From Branchiostoma floridae (taxonomy: Eukaryota > Chordata > Leptocardii > Amphioxiformes > Branchiostomatidae), in NCBI RefSeq assembly GCF_000003815.2, contig NC_049991.1, positions 11,103,001 through 11,167,000 of the forward strand: a stretch of 64,000 bases of DNA, given 5' to 3'. Under the pieces are notes generated by a model. The model ran no database searches and was not told where the DNA came from. It saw only the letters and a list, made by a program, of their open reading frames with translations. Each line of letters starts with the position of its first letter. Within the stretch, counting starts at the first letter, position 1. Below are positions 33,070-44,645 of this stretch, one piece after another. A program made the position numbers and the translations under genes.

Positions 33070-34740
33070 CTGAAAATTAAGAATGGTTTTAGTTTTGATA
33101 CGAATGTCAGAGTACAGTTTCGCGCATCATTTTGGAAGTTATCATCGTTTCTGAAGGGACGTTGACTTCTTGACATATCACCGACATTTCCTCGAGACGA
33201 GTTCTATCTGCAGTAGCTGATGACAACGGAATAGAGAACAGCGAAGTCATTAAATTCTAAATTTCCTTCGCTGTGGCGAACAAAAGGAAAGTAATAACAC
33301 GCTCGCAAGTTATTGTCATCCGTCTGATTTGATAACAGCAGGTAGACTGAAATAACTTATGAAACGCGCTCATTGCAAACCGTGGAAACGAAGGCAAGGG
33401 GAGAGGTGGTGCTTTAGGTTCAAACTTACCTGCATTGCTGATATTGGTAAACGAAAACCAGCCTCACCCCCGATCACTCTTACTTATCTGCATTACTGGT
33501 TATATTGAAGTTTTGCCAGCAACGACAGTCGTATATCACTGGCACCCAAGATGGTCTACGATGATGGAATTGGAAGTTAAGCACAACGGAGATTCTCCCA
33601 GTATCAAAATTGCAATTGGTAAAATGTGAGTTCTACGCGTGTAAATCTACAGGAAACACGTACATGTTTATTGCATTAGATATTAAGAACTGGTGACATA
33701 TGTACAGTTTGTTCAGCAGAAGATTTTTTCTCGTCATCTTTATACCGCGAATCAAATTTGGTCACAGTGAAGAAAGGTGTTTGCCCGTATAATGTTCATC
33801 GTGCGTCATTGGTGGCAGTATTGAGTATAGTAAGGCAATTTGAAACTTGTTTTCGCAACAAGGCATATCATTCAACCGCGTTGGACACGACACCTCTAAG
33901 GCATAGAAGATATGACAATGCTTGTATTCAGGCTATTGAATCAGACGGTTGGAGGGGGCAGATGTGCGGGGTTTATTATGGGACAAACCTTTATTTCCAT
34001 TTTCCATCTCCCAGTTGGTGGTAAACTTAATTTGAAATAACAATACGCTGGTTTCTAAAAGAAACATTATGTAAGGTGAATAGATAAAGCCGCACTGAGC
34101 AAGACCATTGCCCTCTGCTGTCTTCCTACTCTCTGCCGTATGGAATGAAAAACCCCTTAAGGCAGGGATGAGGAACATCTTCAATTTTCGTACCCATTAG
34201 TGATATCAGGGAAAGCCAAACTAGCCACAGGCGTCGAACTTCGGATCGCTCTGATGACACTGTAAAGGTTACCACAGTAACGCCAGCAAGCTGCGAGGTC
34301 AATAAACTTGCAAGCAAATGAGGAATAACTCCTGCTGTCAAGAGATCTCAAGACTCAAATAATTCCACTGTCGCACTTTTAGAGTTTTGTCTTTTTATTT
34401 TGCAGAAAGGAACAAACGGTACAGCAGGCATTTGATTTAAACGTCACTTTGTTCTTCTTTTCGAAACACCTAAGGATGCCTTTGAAAGCAGTTGAATCAA
34501 GCTTGCAAGATTCATATCTGTAGTACTTTCTAGTCCGTCATCACGGTGTAATTCAATCTTCTCGACATCACTATGGGGGCTGCACATCATGCTGTTAACG
34601 ACCTTGAATTTGGCCAGAAGGTCACTGAATTTCAATATTACGTCGAGTGTACTTTTTCGTCTAAAATTCTACCCTATTACACCGAACTGGGCACGTTATG
34701 ATCAGACCAGTTGTCTGCATTAATCGTGGCTGATCAGTAC

Positions 34741-34826
34741 CACATCACATCAGTCATCACATCACACCACATCACATCACATCACATCACATCACATCAC
34801 ATCACATCACATCACATCACATCACA
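34741..34826 (+). repeat. (ATCAC)n pentanucleotide microsatellite
   Basis: Roughly 14 nearly uninterrupted ATCAC units with a few variants at the left end. Confidence 0.95.
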
Positions 34827-37800
34827 AAGACTCTAAATTCTGGTAATTTTGATCTTTACAAACAGGAAGTTCCAACTTTCACCACGCTGCGGCTTGAGAT
34901 GGACATTGTGCAGATACATCTCTTATCTCACCTTAATTGGTTGGATTGACGATGCTGGGAAAATTTTGTATCTCACATAAATCGTTATTTCACCGGAGAC
35001 CTCCGCAACCATCGTGGTTCTCACCTTTTTTACGCCAGTAAATGTAGAAAATATGCAACACGTTTATGAATGTATACGTACGGTGAATGTGAAATGCAAA
35101 AAGCAAACTATCCACTTTTAGTGTCTGCTTTTAAAGGCTTATGCTCCCAGAGCCCCTTGTACTGCGAAGCACACGCTTCCTGCCACGGCCAGAAAGGTTA
35201 CTGCTCACGTAACGGTGTCTAGCTTAGAGCAGTTGAAGCAAGAAGCGTTTGGTTTCACTGGAAATCCAGGATGTCTATTCAGATCTGCCTCATGCCTTGC
35301 AGTTACATTTACCTAAGTAGAAGGGCATGTCGTGAATCAAGTTTCCATTCAAAACAGCAGAAGTAACTGATAAAAATCGATGAGTGTTTGGCCCTGGGTT
35401 TATCTCTTAAACCCAGCTGATGCCGCTAGAGACATATGACGTTGTAGAGATGAATGTTCACCGCTTCAAAGCCTCCGCCGTCTAGCTCCGGGACGTTGTG
35501 CACAAGAAGCCGCATAATATTATGCTGGACACGTGTCGTAACCTTCACAGGAGAAGAAACAACCTTTCTTGAAATGTTTTTCACCTTTCAGGCTGTTTGA
35601 CCCTGAGCGTGATGAAGCACTTAGCCACAATTTCACTGAGAATAGTTTTTCCATTTTTTCGTGACTGACGCCACGAATACGTAACGTCACCGATGGGCTA
35701 TTCTGACTGTCAGAGAAGTTGCCGATATTCTGTGTAAGTTGGTCTGTGACTGTTTAAGTCATGATCTTGTACTCAGCCCGCCATCCCAGAAAATTCCCCT
35801 AAGGTCAAGACTTTCATTACAGGAGGAAAATACAGATTTCCATGTTTTAATTGACAAGTTGCAGGGGCGTTGGCGAAGATGACTCCACATCAGGAATGTA
35901 TTCCATGATCCATGAACTTGACCCGAGAATTATGATTGAGTGTTTCATAGCGCGGGATATTAACCCGCAAGATTTGTTCTAAATTATCTACGGATTCTAT
36001 CTGGAGACTACCTCGTAGTTCACTAAATTCCACATTGGACCGGTGGGTCAATTGTTTGAACTGTTAATCCTAGTCCTATGATAGTCCATCATGCTTACCG
36101 TATAATTGTGCAAGATTGTTTTTTAAATTTTATTTCAGAAATCGAAATGTTTCACGCATGTGAAGGTGGATTCTCATCAGATGATCAGAAGGACCTGTCT
36201 TTTTCTGATCTACACCTTGCATCGTACTAGCGTTCCTGGGAGGTGTATAAATGCACCCAATAAATTCGGCTAGTATAAACTATCTTGCTTCAGTCTCTCA
36301 CTGACTGCCATACTGTTAACATGGGTGCAGGGCAGGACTAAGACACTGTAGAATAGAGTATCGAATAGTCTCTTCGACATACTTATAAAATCTAGAAACA
36401 ATAGATAAAGACTTTTACTTAGTTTGGTGGCACATAAAAATACTTCTGCTTCCCCTAAACAGGAAGAATAGAAGGTAATAGTCTGGTAGGGAAACAGCCT
36501 GGTATGGAAACATTGGCTAGTGGTCAGACTGTATCAGTAAGTCTGGTCTAGCTCCTAGATTGCAAAGAAGGCACCATGATTACAAGTTCTCCATATTTCT
36601 AGGAACACAGCTGTGAGTGAAAAGCTATGTAAGTCATGAGCCATGAGTGCCCCTTGCAACTACGGATTTTTTGTATGATATATTAGCTGTAAGTTCAAAT
36701 TTGAAACTGAAATCCCTTATTTACGATACTACATGTAATATGAAGATGATAATAGTTGGTAGCAGCAGCTCTTATCTGCATGAGAACACATAGTTTTTAC
36801 AAATGATATTGGTATTTTTGAAATTCAGCCCTTGCTTAGACAATGATAAAGAACAACATAACACTGAATTCAAAATAGCAGAAAATCTGTGTGTTAGTTG
36901 ATCTTTCTACCATCAAAGCTGAAGTTGTGGATATTGTTGTGTGCAATGCCCAGCCTTGTTGGAACTTACTGGGCCATCTTGCTTAGTTTGACAATGTTTA
37001 TTGAAAACTGGTGAAATATAAGTCCAAATATTTTTTTCAAACAGACCTGACAGTTCTTAATTGTCTGTCTTGTGTGGCAATATTGTTTCTGGCTGCAGGC
37101 ATGGGTTGACTCCCCATGGTTTTTAATTTTTTTTAACGTGGTCTGGAGGGTCAATTGACGTGTCAAAGTCCTGGTAGGGGGGACAACAGGAAGCAACTTC
37201 ACTGGTTTATGATTATGGTTGTTCCCCGGGCAAAAAAAATCCCCCAGTTTGGTAAACAAAGATCAACAGCACACTGGATATCAAGCGCTGATCTGCCTGA
37301 TACTCTGAATGACAAAGAGACACCCTGTAACTAGATTGACTACATGTACTTTGTGCACAGGAAGAGCGCATTTACATGCGTCGTGACTAACGGTTTGCCC
37401 TCCTGTGTGACTCCTTTGTATCCCTGCCTTCTAAATCACTTTTCTGTCAGGTTATTTGGTTATTTTATCTCGATGTTTCTGACTAGTTGACAAGAGTGAA
37501 AGAAAGGCTGGAAGAATACTTGTCCACATTCATCACAACAAGCCTTTGGGAATGATGCATTGATGAATTGTCTCTATCGACCTGTACAACGTTAAATATT
37601 CTTAGAATCACAAACGAAGCAAAAGTAGACGTATTGAAGACGTAACAGTCATACTCAATAGGGTGAATCTTCTGTTAATCAACACTTCTTCAAGCGGATA
37701 CAGCAAGTATTTCACATCTTGACGCGTTGCTGACAACGAGTGGAAGACGTGAGGTTTGTGCCAAAGGAGACGTTTTTTGGCTTATCCATGTTGCTGCTGC

Positions 37801-39295
37801 AAACGACAGTACAGTTCTCTGTGGAATTGATAGTTTGTATAAAATGAAGTTGACAAAAGCACAACATTTCACTAGTAAATTTAATGATATTAACTCACAA
37901 ACTCAAAACTGGCCTAGAGTTGCTGTAGCCCACCAAGTCGTGAAGCCTACTATTTCTCACACAATAGTATAGCAGCTATAGCTAATGTAAAATTCATTTT
38001 GTCACAGTTTTTCTCAACAGCATGATTCAACAAACCGTATCCCTGGCGTCAATCTGCGTCTGATGCACCATTTGCATGCACGGCTGTTTCTCGAAGGTTT
38101 GTACAAGACTTACGTCTCAAGCAATCAAATGCTACTCTCTAGGGTCTCCTAAGGGTAATTGCGAAGAAATTGTAAGATAGTACTGTAACATGGGTCACAT
38201 AAATCGGGACATGGTTATCCACCCGTATGTGTACGCAATCTCATAACTTGGAAATCAGACACGTCCCCTTGCGAAACATGGCATGTGCACTTCATCTGAA
38301 TGTTTTTCACACTTTATTCAAACACGGCGTCTAGAAAGTCTATACGCGAAGGAATTAAACTGTGTACAAAGGCACTCATGTTATATAACCTTCTACAACA
38401 CGCGTTTTGCAAGGCCGTGTAGACTCTAGTTACTGGTCATGAGGGTAAGACACAATTCAAAGATGCGTTACTGTAGCTATATTTTTAATATTTGCATGTC
38501 CTCTAGCTGATATTGCCACATCTCATAACATTTTATGGAAGCCATCACCATATCCACCAACGTATTTTCTTAAAATTTATGAACGATTCTAACTTAACAC
38601 AATACGCAAGTTATTCAATCAAATGGATAGATTTTGCAAAGTCAGACGTTTCAGGTAGTGAGTCGGTGACCTTCAGTGACCTACAGAATATAAAACCGAA
38701 CGTGACGAGAATTGTCAAACGTTAACTGCACATTCGACTTAAGTACTTGCTCCGGAAGGTCGGTATTGAAAAACTTTGTTTTTCCTTCCCAGTAGGCAGA
38801 CTATTCAATGTCAGCAATCTTTCAGCTTGTATTCAGACTCAGTCTGCGTGGATCAACGGGTTTGGGGTGTTCAGTATGGATTTTTCTGTCTTTGCGTCAG
38901 CAAGAGTTTGGAAAACTGGGCGTCCGCTTTGATCAAAAGGATACGTGCCGTTCCTGCCGTATGGTTGGGAGGGCAAGGTCTCCTGTATAAAATGACATCA
39001 CAAACTCGGCGTCACAAACCGTTCATCTGTAAGTTTAGGAGATTTCATATGGATATAATGCCTATTTCACAAACTGACGCCAACAGATATGAAGTATTGT
39101 TGTTAAGATGGGTGCTCTCACCACACGTTTTTCTCGTATCCAAGCATGATGCTGCAGCTGGCGTTTGTGATCGTCTCTCATGTTGTTTGGCTAATTGTTT
39201 ATCAGAAGTCCCCCCTTTTCAAATTACCGGTGATCAAAACACCACACAAACATCATAAGGCGCGGCGGCGCTATGGTGTAGGCTCTCGGTAGCTG

Positions 39296-39538
39296 TTATT
39301 TACCTGTAGGGCATGCAGTGACTGAAGGTCTTTTACTCCGACTGAAGGTCTTTTCATACCAGAATCCGTGAACCTGCAGCTGGATGTCTTTGTTCTGCTC
39401 TTTGAAATAACCACCGAGGACTTCGTACGCCTTTGGAATATCCTTAGTTAGAATGTAGCGTAACATATCGTGAACAAAACAAAAAAATGCCAAAGCCGAT
39501 AAGATATGAAGTATTGTTGCGAAGATGGGTGCTCTCAT
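39296..39538 (-). other. Unrecognised small ORF with N-terminal hydrophobic segment
   Basis: A minus-strand 80-codon frame starts MRAPIFATILHILSALAFFC, which looks like a signal peptide or anchor. It continues with YEVLGGYFKEQNKDIQLQVH and has a donor-like ACAG|GTAAAT just before its stop, so it could be a first exon. The sequence around its ATG is duplicated at 39083-39140, where the ATG is lost. No family recognised. Confidence 0.15.
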
Positions 39539-41178
39539 GACCCATATTTTTCTCCTATCTACGAGTGATTCCTGTTAGGCTGAAATATGAATGGAAGAGG
39601 CACACTTGCTTAACGTTGAAGCAACGAAGACCTGTCAATAACGCTATCCCTGACAAAATACTGGTCCGCTACTTGACAGAAGTAGATTAAAATCTAAAAC
39701 TAGACAATGAAGGACATATATGTCCTTAGTTAAATACGCAAGCGTCATATCTGCCATTTCACAACTTTTGGCATTATGTTTGTACTGATTCGTATAGAGA
39801 AACGTGCGTACCGCCTCTGTCCTTGGTGCTGAAACCATTATCTGCGGGTACTGCAACATTTGTACTTTCCACCGTGGCCCGCACCGGCAGCGGACTGGCG
39901 AAATCAACTCATGTTTCCGTCAATATGTTAACGCTGTTACTGCCACATAATAGTATCTAGGTGATTCATCGCTCGTACACAAAACGGATGATTTTTCCGA
40001 TTTGGTGCCGTAAGAAGATAATAACCGCAGCAAAACGTCACTCCTGTGTACAAGTGAATGTTACATTCGTTGGGTTTCATAGACACTATGAAACCACGTT
40101 ACTGTCTGCCGAGGTATATTCCACAATTATCAATTCTATTTCAATCACTGGTAGGCGGTTATTGGAGAGAAGAAACAGTTTGTATAGCTATGTGGTTGGC
40201 AGTAAGTAATCACGTAATTGTAGGCTTTAATTATAATTCCGGCAAAGATGATTCTACTTTTGGACCATAGATATTTCTATATTATTATATGGATATAGGC
40301 TGAGCGACAGTAAGGCGTCCTTTGTCAAGATAAATGATTGCAGTGGTAGCCAACGATAGAGATAGATGTTCTAGCAAGATCTCGCAAATAGGGAAGTCAC
40401 AAAGGAAATGAAAGGTTACTAATGGTGCGTCATTAAAACCACATTACTGCCTCAAAACTCGGAACGACTTCCATGGCCTTAGTGCTTTGTTTGCTGGTAC
40501 ATAGTACGCATTCAGGTTCGTATGCGTACGCTGGTGTTATTTCTCTTTTCGTCTTGTAGCCCAAGTCTCAACACAACACACAGCTGTAACCTCTCTCTAG
40601 TTCGCATAATATATGACTTTCATTTTACCCTGTCCCGTTTTAGCTGTAGTCGTTTCTTGTAGTTATTTTGAGCGTGTTCCATTTTCAGGTTCATTCAATC
40701 ACAAACGTCATCCAGTTTATTTCAATTCTTATTTTACATTTGTGTATCATTAATCATTCTATTATCGCTGTATACCCTGAGATGTGTGTTGGCACATTAA
40801 GGAACATGCACTTAACTGCGAGATAGCAATCGCCATGGCCCCTAAAAGTGTATTACGAATGCAGAGCACCGGACAAAAGTGGTGCAAAATGTTGACTCCA
40901 ACTCTATTAGATTGACGTATATCGTGTAAAGGTCAGATTTATCAAGTCATTTTGTACAGGCGCGTGGATATTGCCCTAATGAGCAATTAACTTGCCGTCA
41001 CATTTGTTGACAATGTAGGGGCGTTAGTCTTAAGTAGGTGGCGGCTGAAGACATTAATCGGATTTCCGCACGTGAAAATGCATGGAATATTTCAAAACGG
41101 GCTTATTATATTCCTCGCTGCAGAAAATACATTTTTCATCAGAAGTCTTTAAACCGACGTCACGACCCCACAAACTAA

Positions 41179-41272
41179 CCAATCGACACCCACTTTCCCT
41201 CACCAATCGTCAGATGCACGAACCAATCAGGGACCACAGAGGGTCATCCTGGCACAAGAAGAGGCGACCAAT
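41179..41272 (+). promoter_or_regulatory. Cluster of four CCAAT boxes upstream of the serotonin receptor
   Basis: CCAAT occurs at 41179-41183, 41203-41207, 41223-41227 and 41268-41272, all on the + strand, each as (A/C)CCAATC, 100-195 bases before the receptor ATG. No TATA box is seen. The set suggests an NF-Y-dependent promoter. A CACGTG E-box lies further up near 41069. Confidence 0.5.
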
Positions 41273-41372
41273 CAGCCATCGATCATCTTGGAACGTTTCG
41301 GGGCGGATGAAGCAGTAAGATAGAGATTAGCCCACCTCCACACTCAAAACCAGTCCGACCGATACAGGTGGG

Positions 41373-41690
41373 ATGGACGCCTCTACTCCAGCCGCAATCT
41401 CTCTCAACGCAAGCCAGACGACAGTGATGGCGTGGAACGACTCGGTTTGGGACGACCTGAATTCCACCGGCACGTTCAACACAACTTTTCCCGGCGAAGG
41501 CAGTGTTCGGGAGGCCCCGTCCACGACGTGGCTCGTCCTGACGGGGTTGGCGCTGTCCCTGCTCATCCTCGTGGCCATCCTGGGCAATGCCATGGTTCTG
41601 ATGGCCTTCATCAAGGACCGCCGCCTCTGCACTCCTGCCAACTACCTCATAGTGTCCATGGCTGTAGCCGACTTGCTGGTTTCTGTATCG
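41373..41690 (+). CDS. HTR1A: Serotonin receptor exon 1
   Basis: ATG in context gtgggATGG; 106 codons covering the N-terminus, TM1, ICL1 and most of TM2; donor tcg|gtaagt, phase 0. Confidence 0.93.
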
Positions 41691-44566
41691 GTAAGTTCTT
41701 CCCGTTGCTGTTGTCTATTTAGTTCATGTGTTTATCGAAATGATTTAAAGAAGGAAAGCTACTGGTTATAGACGGTTATGTCTAATGTTTGATTAAAGTT
41801 GAGAAATGTTTCCACTTGAAAGTTACCATATCTGCCAATATTGACATACTCAAATAGTACATTTTCGAGACATTTTCTGGATAAGCTTGGCGAGGACTGT
41901 CATTATGTTCCTCTGGTTGGAATTGCTTCCCCTTATAAGGTATTCATACAACCAATTTCTGTCTATCGTTTGCACAGTTGCATGCGCCGTTTCCTGCATA
42001 TTTATGCGGTTAGTATCTATCATGACTGTTATTACTACAGTAAACATACTGATGCGCGCGTGATGTCGGTGCAGGTGCTCCCCGTTAAAGCACCAGTGCA
42101 TTTTGATATGTAGACGACTGTAGGAATAGGAAAACGTTGTCGGTATCGGGTTTTACTGTCCTTTGTTGTGCCACACTGATTTAACTTTGTGGATGACGTC
42201 CGCGCGCTTATCAATTATCGGCGGTTCTACAAAAATCTCCTCGGAACTGAGGCCTGTGCCGACTAAGCTAATGAAAAGGCCAGTGTGGCCGGGCATGTCG
42301 GAAAACTTGTTACGTTCTGCCGGAAACGCTAATTCAGCTTCGACCTAGACAAGAAAACTGGGGCTAATTGTTAGGCCATCCAGTGTGAGGGGATCTGGAG
42401 TTGAGGTATAAGGAGGAAGGAAAAGATAACCTATCTCCTCCAATCATCATCAACCTACCTGTCCTTTAAGGCTTAATGCACAAATAAAACTAGTTGCTTG
42501 TTTAATATAAAGTTACTTCATCTTTATCCACGCGTTAACACGCGTATCATTTTCAACATATTGCATTTCGAAATCATCGTCCGGCGACTTGATACCCCTA
42601 AACCCGCAACGCAACAGATTTAGGTTCCCCCGCGGATGAACGTAACTAGTGTTACCTTATTCTGCGGTTCTATGTGTTACCAGCTCTGCATTCTAAAGGC
42701 TTGTAGTTTTTCCTTATTTTTTGGCTTTTCGCCCTCAAGCATTAGTTTTAAGTTCTGTAGACGGTGCCATCCATAAATTCAAATCAGATTAGCCTAGTCA
42801 ACATGAAAAACTGAAATAAACACAAACATCATCTATTATCGTTTGTACGCCTTCAAAGAACTGGTTTTTTTAGACGATGCAACAAACTACTTTTTACGCT
42901 CTCTGTTGTTTAAGGATGATATCATGGTTAAGTCCCTTTTTATTGTGCCTTGCAATAGATAAATGGCCCAATTGCAAAGAAGAAAGAAAAAAGATGAATG
43001 AAACCAAGTAATGGGTAATAACATAGCAACGTTGAATGTACAGAGATCAGACATTAAACCGCCTCTCCACATTTGGCCCGTCCACAAATGGAGTTTTGTC
43101 CTGCGTACAACGTTATCATCAGCCACCAGTTATGTGTACAAAAATCTTAAAAACGAATATCTTTTAAACGAACGTGAAGGCATTGTGTATACCTCGCAGT
43201 GTTTGAGTAGTGCATACATAATAGAAAAGGTGGGATCTTTCGTCTTCCACTGTCTTCGAAAAATGAGTCGAACCCAATAACCCAGGATCTAGAGTTACTA
43301 GCTTTAGACTAGACACTTGTTATGTTGTTTTTACACCGTTCGAACCTCTTTTGTTACCTGCAATTAGCCCACGGGCAAGAATTTGCAATAAACTTTACTT
43401 ACTGTTCTGTTTCCAGTATTTGGGTATTCATCCTACACTGGTGATTTTGACCTGAAGTCAGCTTCTTGCATTTCTGTATATGTGATAAAAGGGAGGACCA
43501 GTGGTGAAAAATGTTTTTGGTAAATCCACGGTACGCTATAGGCGCCTTGAAAATACTTTGATCCGCTGGACTGTCTCTGCCTGTGCGGGAGCGCCAGGGC
43601 GCCGCCGTGTGGAGTCCGGAGTCACCATGCATGTCAGCCTATCTACTGTACTTATGGAGACTCATCTAAAGGCTTTTACTTTGTTACGTCACTTAAGGAA
43701 ATATTTCTTAGGTCTGCTTTAATGGGTTACTGTATCTTAACCTGTGCTCCTGGGCTTCTCTGTGGAGAATGATGTACGAGCATGACAAGGGCAAAGCCCT
43801 CCATAGACCTGCTCACATGAAATACTGTTTGGAATTCGTCCTTAGTAACCAGCGCACATCCATGCTGGTTGATGACCAGTATAGTGACAGCAGGTTCTTT
43901 ACTCAGAACTATGTGTTAGATGACTTATTTTACGCTATCGCGGACCCTCTGATGTCCATCCATTCAGAGAGTGTCTTGTAAACCCCGCCATGCCCACTGT
44001 TTCCCCAGGTGATGCCGCTGAACGCCACCTATGAGCTGATGGAGACCTGGAGACTGGGACGGCCCGCCTGTGACTTGTGGATCTCCCTGGACGTCACCTC
44101 CTGCACAGCCTCCATCTTGTCTCTCTGTGTCATCGCTCTGGACCGCTACTGGGCCATCACAGACGCCGTCAAGGTAGGAACTCTATCTGTCAATCTTAGC
44201 GGCCGAAAACAAGTTTCCTTACCGAGTCCGCCTACACTTCTCCTTTCGCCAGTCAGAAGTGCTGATGCAATGTTCAGCAAAGTTCAGCAGCTTGATTGCC
44301 GTTGTCCTGCTGCTGGTATAGCTACAGAAGATAGCCAATAATCGGTTTCCTTGGTGTGAGTGACGGGTGGTTTCATAAAACTGTCATGAGGACGATGATG
44401 CCTGGGTTGGCGGGGATTTACACCTGCACTTCGCCGCGGCAGATCGAAGACCATCCGATGCTATCTGAATAACTGAGAACAACAGACCATTTGCTGGTTA
44501 GTGGGGGAGGATCAAAGTTAATTATTTTCTTTACCGCGATTCTATCGCAGGTAGAAGTTCGGTTGA

Positions 44567-44645
<79 letters not shown>

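Larger units (their letters stand above)
29691..41178. other. Intergenic region, CpG-normal
   Basis: An 11.5-kb stretch without a recognised gene. CpG is frequent (13 by hand count in 38041-38340). It contains a SINE fragment, a CRE/GC-box patch, hairpins, microsatellites and a few minus-strand open frames listed separately. No conserved protein family is recognised on either strand. Confidence 0.6.

Noticed and set aside
32814-33176. 120-codon minus-strand ORF read as one protein
   Set aside because: Better explained, if at all, by the internal splice-like mini-exon at 33021-33069; the full frame shows no recognisable family.
38776-39258. 160-codon plus-strand open frame, the longest in the intergenic region
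   Set aside because: Composition is not protein-like (Cys/Ser rich, no domain), overlapping frames are equally open and no promoter or splice context is evident.
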